Shown here piece by piece: positions 4,846 through 7,405 of a stretch of DNA of 7,405 nucleotides. Numbering within the stretch: position 1 is the stretch's first letter; every line of letters starts with the position of its first letter. The stretch is from Longimicrobium sp. (lineage in GTDB: Bacteria; Gemmatimonadota; Gemmatimonadetes; Longimicrobiales; Longimicrobiaceae): contig JAUJMI010000173.1 in NCBI GenBank assembly GCA_030446945.1, forward strand, positions 1 through 7,405, written 5' to 3'. The notes beneath the pieces were generated by a model that was not told where the DNA came from, did no database searches, and was given only the letters and a program-made list of their open reading frames with translations. A program made the translations under genes and the position numbers.

Positions 4846-6973
4846 CCACGCCGAACAGCTTCGCGCGCTCGCCGTAGCGCGCGTGCAGCGCCTTCTTGAG
4901 CGCGGGGTGGCGATCGAGGTTCGGGTCTTCGTCGACGATGCGGCGGGCTTCGCCACGGGCTTTCGAAAGGAGCGCCGTATCCTTTTCCAGGTCGGCGAAG
5001 CGGAAGGCGGGGAGGCCGGACTGGCGCGCGCCGAAGAGGTCGCCATAGCCGCGGAGGCGCATGTCGGCCTCGGCGATGGCGAAGCCGTCCTCCGTGGAGG
5101 CGAAGATGCGCAGCCGCTCCAGGTGCTCGGCGCCCGAGGAGAGGAGGATGCAGAAGCTTTCCTCGGATCCGCGTCCGACTCGGCCGCGAAGCTGGTGGAG
5201 CTGGGAGAGGCCGAACCGCTCCGCGTGCTCCACCACCATCACCGTCGCGTTCGCCACGTCGATCCCCACCTCGATCACCGTGGTGGAGACGAGGATGTCG
5301 ATTTCGCCGGCCCCGAACGCGCGCATCACGCGATCCTTTTCCTCGCCCGGCATCTGGCCGTGGATCAGGGCCAGGCGGAAGTCGGGGAAGAGGAGGCGCA
5401 GCGATTCGAATTCCTCGGTGGCGGACTTGAGGTCGAGTTTTTCGGACTCGTCCACGAGCGGGTAGACGAAGTACGCCTGCCTCCCCTGCTCCACCTGCTC
5501 CCGCACGAACGTGAGCACCTTGGGCCGTGCCGAGTCGTTGCGCAGCGCGGTGCGGACGGGGCGGCGGTTGGGCGGGCGCTCGTCGAGAACCGAGATGTCC
5601 AGGTCGCCGTACAGCGTCAGCGCGAGCGAGCGCGGGATGGGGGTGGCGGACATCACCAGCGTGTCGGCGTGCGTGCCCATCTCGGTGAGCGCGAGCCGCT
5701 GCTTCACCCCGAAGCGGTGCTGCTCGTCCACCACCACCAGCCCCAGCTTGCGGAACTCCACCGCCTCCTGGATCAGCGCGTGGGTCCCCACCACCAGGTC
5801 CGCATCACCCACGGCGATGCGGTAGACGGCCTCCTTCCACTGCTTCGCGCTTAGCCGCCCCGTGAGGAGCGTGACGCCGGCGGGGACGTCGCCCAGGAGC
5901 TTGACCAGGGTGCGAGCGTGCTGCTCCGCCAGGATCTCGGTGGGGGCCATCAGCGCGGCCTGGTAGCCATTCTCCGCCGCGCGCAGCATCGCAAAGAGCG
6001 CCACCACCGTCTTCCCCGCGCCCACGTCGCCCTGCAGGAGGCGGTTCATGCGCCGCGGCGCGGCCATGTCGTCGCCGATCTCCTTCAGCACCCGCTTCTG
6101 CGCGCCCGTCAGCGCGAAGGGAAGCGATTTGTGGAAGGGGCGCACCAGGTGATCCTTTCGCTCGAAGGCGATCCCCTGGCGCTCCATGATGGCCTCGCGG
6201 CGCACGCGCGCGTGCAGGATCTGGAGGAAAAAGAGCTCCTCGAACGCGAGCCGCCGCCGCCCCTCCTCCGCCTCGGCCAGAGACGTGGGGCGGTGCATCT
6301 GGTCGAGTGCCTTCCACAGCGGCAGGACCCCCGCGTCGTCGCGCAGCGCGTCGTCCAGCGGATCGTCGCCCTTGGCGGACTCCAGCAGCCCGTCCAGGTT
6401 GTCCGCGATCAGGTTGCGGACCTGGCGGTGCGTAAGCCCCTCCGTGGCCGGATAGACGGGGAAGATGGCCCCCGTTTCCTCCGACGACTCCTCGCCCTCC
6501 GCGGCGATCACCGTGAACTCGCGCGGCTGGAACTGGCGGCCGTGGTAGAAGCGCACGGTGCCGGAGAGGAGGAGGAGGTCGCCTTTCTTGAGGACGCGGT
6601 CGAGGAAGGGCTGCCCCGGCCAAGAGCACTCGATCAGCCCGCTCCCGTCGCGCACCACCGCCTGGAAGATGCGCAGACCCCTGCGCGTGGGGAGCACGCC
6701 CTTGGACACCACGCGGCCGATGATGGTCGCCTCCATCCCCGGGTCCAGCGCGCCGATCCTGGTGATAGTGCTGGCGTCTTCGTAGCGGTGGGGGACGTGG
6801 AAGAGGAGGTCGCGCGCGTTGAGGAGCCCCATCTTCTTGAGGAGGTCCGCGCGCTTGGGCCCCACGCCCTTGAGGAACTGGATCGGGCGATCCAGCTCCG
6901 AGTACGCGGGAAGCTCCGCGCCCTCTGGCGTGGTGGGAAGTACGATCGGCTTGAGCGGCTTTACGCGACCCAC
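4841..6973 (-). CDS. recG: ATP-dependent DNA helicase RecG
   Basis: RecG remodels stalled replication forks and branch-migrates Holliday junctions and R-loops as a monomeric dsDNA translocase. The 710-residue protein has the family layout. An N-terminal FLKGVGPKRADLL segment (33-45) and HVPHRYEDAS lead into the OB-fold wedge domain (about 75-155). Helicase motifs follow: Walker A GDVGAGKT (315-322), APTEILAEQH (343-352), the RecG-type Walker B DEQH (416-419), SATPIPRSLALTLYGDLD (442-459), IHGQM (537-541), and VSTTVIEVGIDV...QLRGRVGRG (562-602). The C-terminal TRG-type region includes RGYGDLFGARQSG (641-653). All catalytic residues look intact. The GTG at 6973 is forced: an in-frame TAA lies four codons upstream and no ATG or TTG intervenes. 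There is no Shine-Dalgarno, so initiation may be leaderless or weak. Repeats adjoin both ends of the gene. Confidence 0.97.
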   Translation of the reverse strand: MGRVKPLKPIVLPTTPEGAELPAYSELDRPIQFLKGVGPKRADLLKKMGLLNARDLLFHVPHRYEDASTITRIGALDPGMEATIIGRVVSKGVLPTRRGLRIFQAVVRDGSGLIECSWPGQPFLDRVLKKGDLLLLSGTVRFYHGRQFQPREFTVIAAEGEESSEETGAIFPVYPATEGLTHRQVRNLIADNLDGLLESAKGDDPLDDALRDDAGVLPLWKALDQMHRPTSLAEAEEGRRRLAFEELFFLQILHARVRREAIMERQGIAFERKDHLVRPFHKSLPFALTGAQKRVLKEIGDDMAAPRRMNRLLQGDVGAGKTVVALFAMLRAAENGYQAALMAPTEILAEQHARTLVKLLGDVPAGVTLLTGRLSAKQWKEAVYRIAVGDADLVVGTHALIQEAVEFRKLGLVVVDEQHRFGVKQRLALTEMGTHADTLVMSATPIPRSLALTLYGDLDISVLDERPPNRRPVRTALRNDSARPKVLTFVREQVEQGRQAYFVYPLVDESEKLDLKSATEEFESLRLLFPDFRLALIHGQMPGEEKDRVMRAFGAGEIDILVSTTVIEVGIDVANATVMVVEHAERFGLSQLHQLRGRVGRGSEESFCILLSSGAEHLERLRIFASTEDGFAIAEADMRLRGYGDLFGARQSGLPAFRFADLEKDTALLSKARGEARRIVDEDPNLDRHPALKKALHARYGERAKLFGVG

Positions 6974-6980
6974 GGGAGAA

Positions 6981-7003
6981 GTGCGTTAGTGCGTTAGTGC
7001 GTT
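6981..7003. repeat. 8-bp tandem repeat next to the recG start
   Basis: GTGCGTTA occurs twice and is followed by a third copy lacking the last base. It ends 7 bases before the recG GTG on the minus-strand side. Read on the minus strand, its TAA triplets include the in-frame stop that fixes the recG start. It occupies the place where a ribosome binding site would be expected. Confidence 0.8.
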
Positions 7004-7027
7004 CTGGACCGAATACCTGTCTCAGCT

Positions 7028-7227
7028 ATTTGTCATCCTGAAGGAGCCGCGCGACGGAACGCTGCGCCGCACGCTGGGCTCCTGCGGCGACTGAAGGATC
7101 TAGCCGGCGAGGCAAGAGGCCCGGCGCGGCAAGCCGTCCTCCCGGCACGCGCAGTAGATCCTTCGCTCCGCGCCAAAGTATGGCGCCGGTGATAGGACGG
7201 AGAAGCGCGTCGCTCTGGATGACAAAT
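7028..7227. mobile_element. MITE-like palindromic repeat element
   Basis: A 200-bp non-coding element is bounded by perfect 11-bp terminal inverted repeats, ATTTGTCATCC (7028-7038) and GGATGACAAAT (7217-7227). Inside are perfect 10-bp inverted copies GAAGGATCTA (7093-7102) and TAGATCCTTC (7155-7164), and a local hairpin GCGCCA/TGGCGC (7170-7186). The words 'TTTGTCATCCTGA...GAAGGATCT' and their complements recall a family of palindromic interspersed repeats seen in many high-GC bacterial genomes. No transposase is encoded; the open frame across it has low-complexity composition. I see no obvious target-site duplication. Confidence 0.6.
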
Positions 7228-7263
7228 GCGGGGGTGTGGTGCCACGCACCCGTTCCCTGGGTG

Positions 7264-7347
7264 CTGTCCCCTGTCCCCTGTCCCCTGTCCCCTGTCCCTC
7301 CCGTTCCCCGTTCCCCGTTCCCCGTTCCCCATCCCCCGTTCCCCGCC
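7264..7347. repeat. 12-unit 7-bp tandem array, G-quadruplex-prone on the minus strand
   Basis: Five exact CTGTCCC units (7264-7298) are followed without change of phase by TCCCGTT, three CCCCGTT, CCCCATC, CCCCGTT and CCCCGCC (to 7347). The minus strand therefore carries many G-runs of 3-4 or more bases with short loops (ACA, AAC), a strong G-quadruplex motif. The array ends 4 bases from the stop codon of the gene at the right edge, so it would lie in that gene's 3' untranslated RNA. The same 7-base period occurs at the recG stop. Confidence 0.85.
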
Positions 7348-7351
7348 CTTC

Positions 7352-7405
7352 CTACATCGTCAGCACTTCCTCCGCGAACGCATCGATCTCGAACGGCACC
7401 AGGTC
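7352..7405 (-). CDS. C-terminal 17 residues of an unidentified protein (partial)
   Basis: An open minus-strand frame enters from the right edge and ends with TAG at 7354-7352, reading DLVPFEIDAFAEEVLTM. The acidic, amphipathic composition is plausible for a real C-terminus, and the non-coding heptamer array begins right after the stop. The fragment is too short to assign a family. The frame could also be chance, though its position upstream of recG on the same strand fits a gene. Confidence 0.5.
   Translation of the reverse strand, partial: DLVPFEIDAFAEEVLTM

Noticed and set aside
4841..6973. Altered Walker B (DEQH rather than DEAH) in the helicase
   Set aside because: DEQH is the normal form in RecG, so this is not an anomaly.
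7033..7332. Minus-strand 99-codon open frame upstream of recG
   Set aside because: It is read through the MITE-like element and the heptamer array, giving repetitive peptides (GNGERGTGN type). There is no evidence of a protein.
7264..7347. CRISPR array
   Set aside because: The units are contiguous 7-mers without spacers, and no cas genes are present.

Overview
This 7.4 kb window is GC-rich, and every gene I can support lies on the minus strand. Read in the direction of transcription (right to left), the order is: the last 17 codons of an unidentified gene, recG, nfo, a small DUF2946-like secreted protein, a ZnuD-like TonB-dependent outer-membrane receptor, a PTPS/QueD-family pterin synthase, and the first 69 codons of folE. 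The TonB receptor implies a diderm (Gram-negative) bacterium. The high GC, the intergenic hairpin 'boilerplate' and the heptameric tandem repeats remind me of Gemmatimonadota (Longimicrobium-like) genomes. That assignment comes from memory and is tentative.

Region 1 (1-619) is a pterin module. A PTPS-family enzyme (GTG start at 619) is followed with zero spacing by folE (stop TAA directly abutting ATG). FolE makes dihydroneopterin triphosphate, the substrate of PTPS/QueD enzymes, so the pair covers the first two steps towards tetrahydrobiopterin or queuosine-type products.

Region 2 (620-1121) is a 500-base non-coding interval. Its left part (645-821) can form nested helices and ends in a strong intrinsic terminator only 25 bases before the PTPS start codon. 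This layout is typical of a riboswitch or attenuator leader, and I could not match it to a known family. Its right part holds hairpin repeats and the intrinsic terminator of the receptor gene.

Region 3 (1122-4727) carries, in transcription order, nfo (endonuclease IV), the DUF2946-like protein and the ZnuD-like receptor. A recognisable promoter lies upstream of nfo and a terminator follows the receptor. The last two genes look like an outer-membrane metal (probably zinc) uptake unit.

Region 4 (4728-7405) carries recG, bounded on both sides by low-complexity repeats. One 7-base-period array covers the recG stop codon, an 8-base repeat abuts its start, and a palindromic MITE-like element of about 200 bp lies upstream. 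A second, longer 7-base-period array begins just downstream of the gene at the right edge. Both heptamer arrays are G-rich on the transcribed (minus-sense) RNA and fit G-quadruplex motifs.

The best candidates for something undescribed are the terminator-bearing structured leader of the pterin operon and the G-rich heptamer arrays placed at gene 3' ends.
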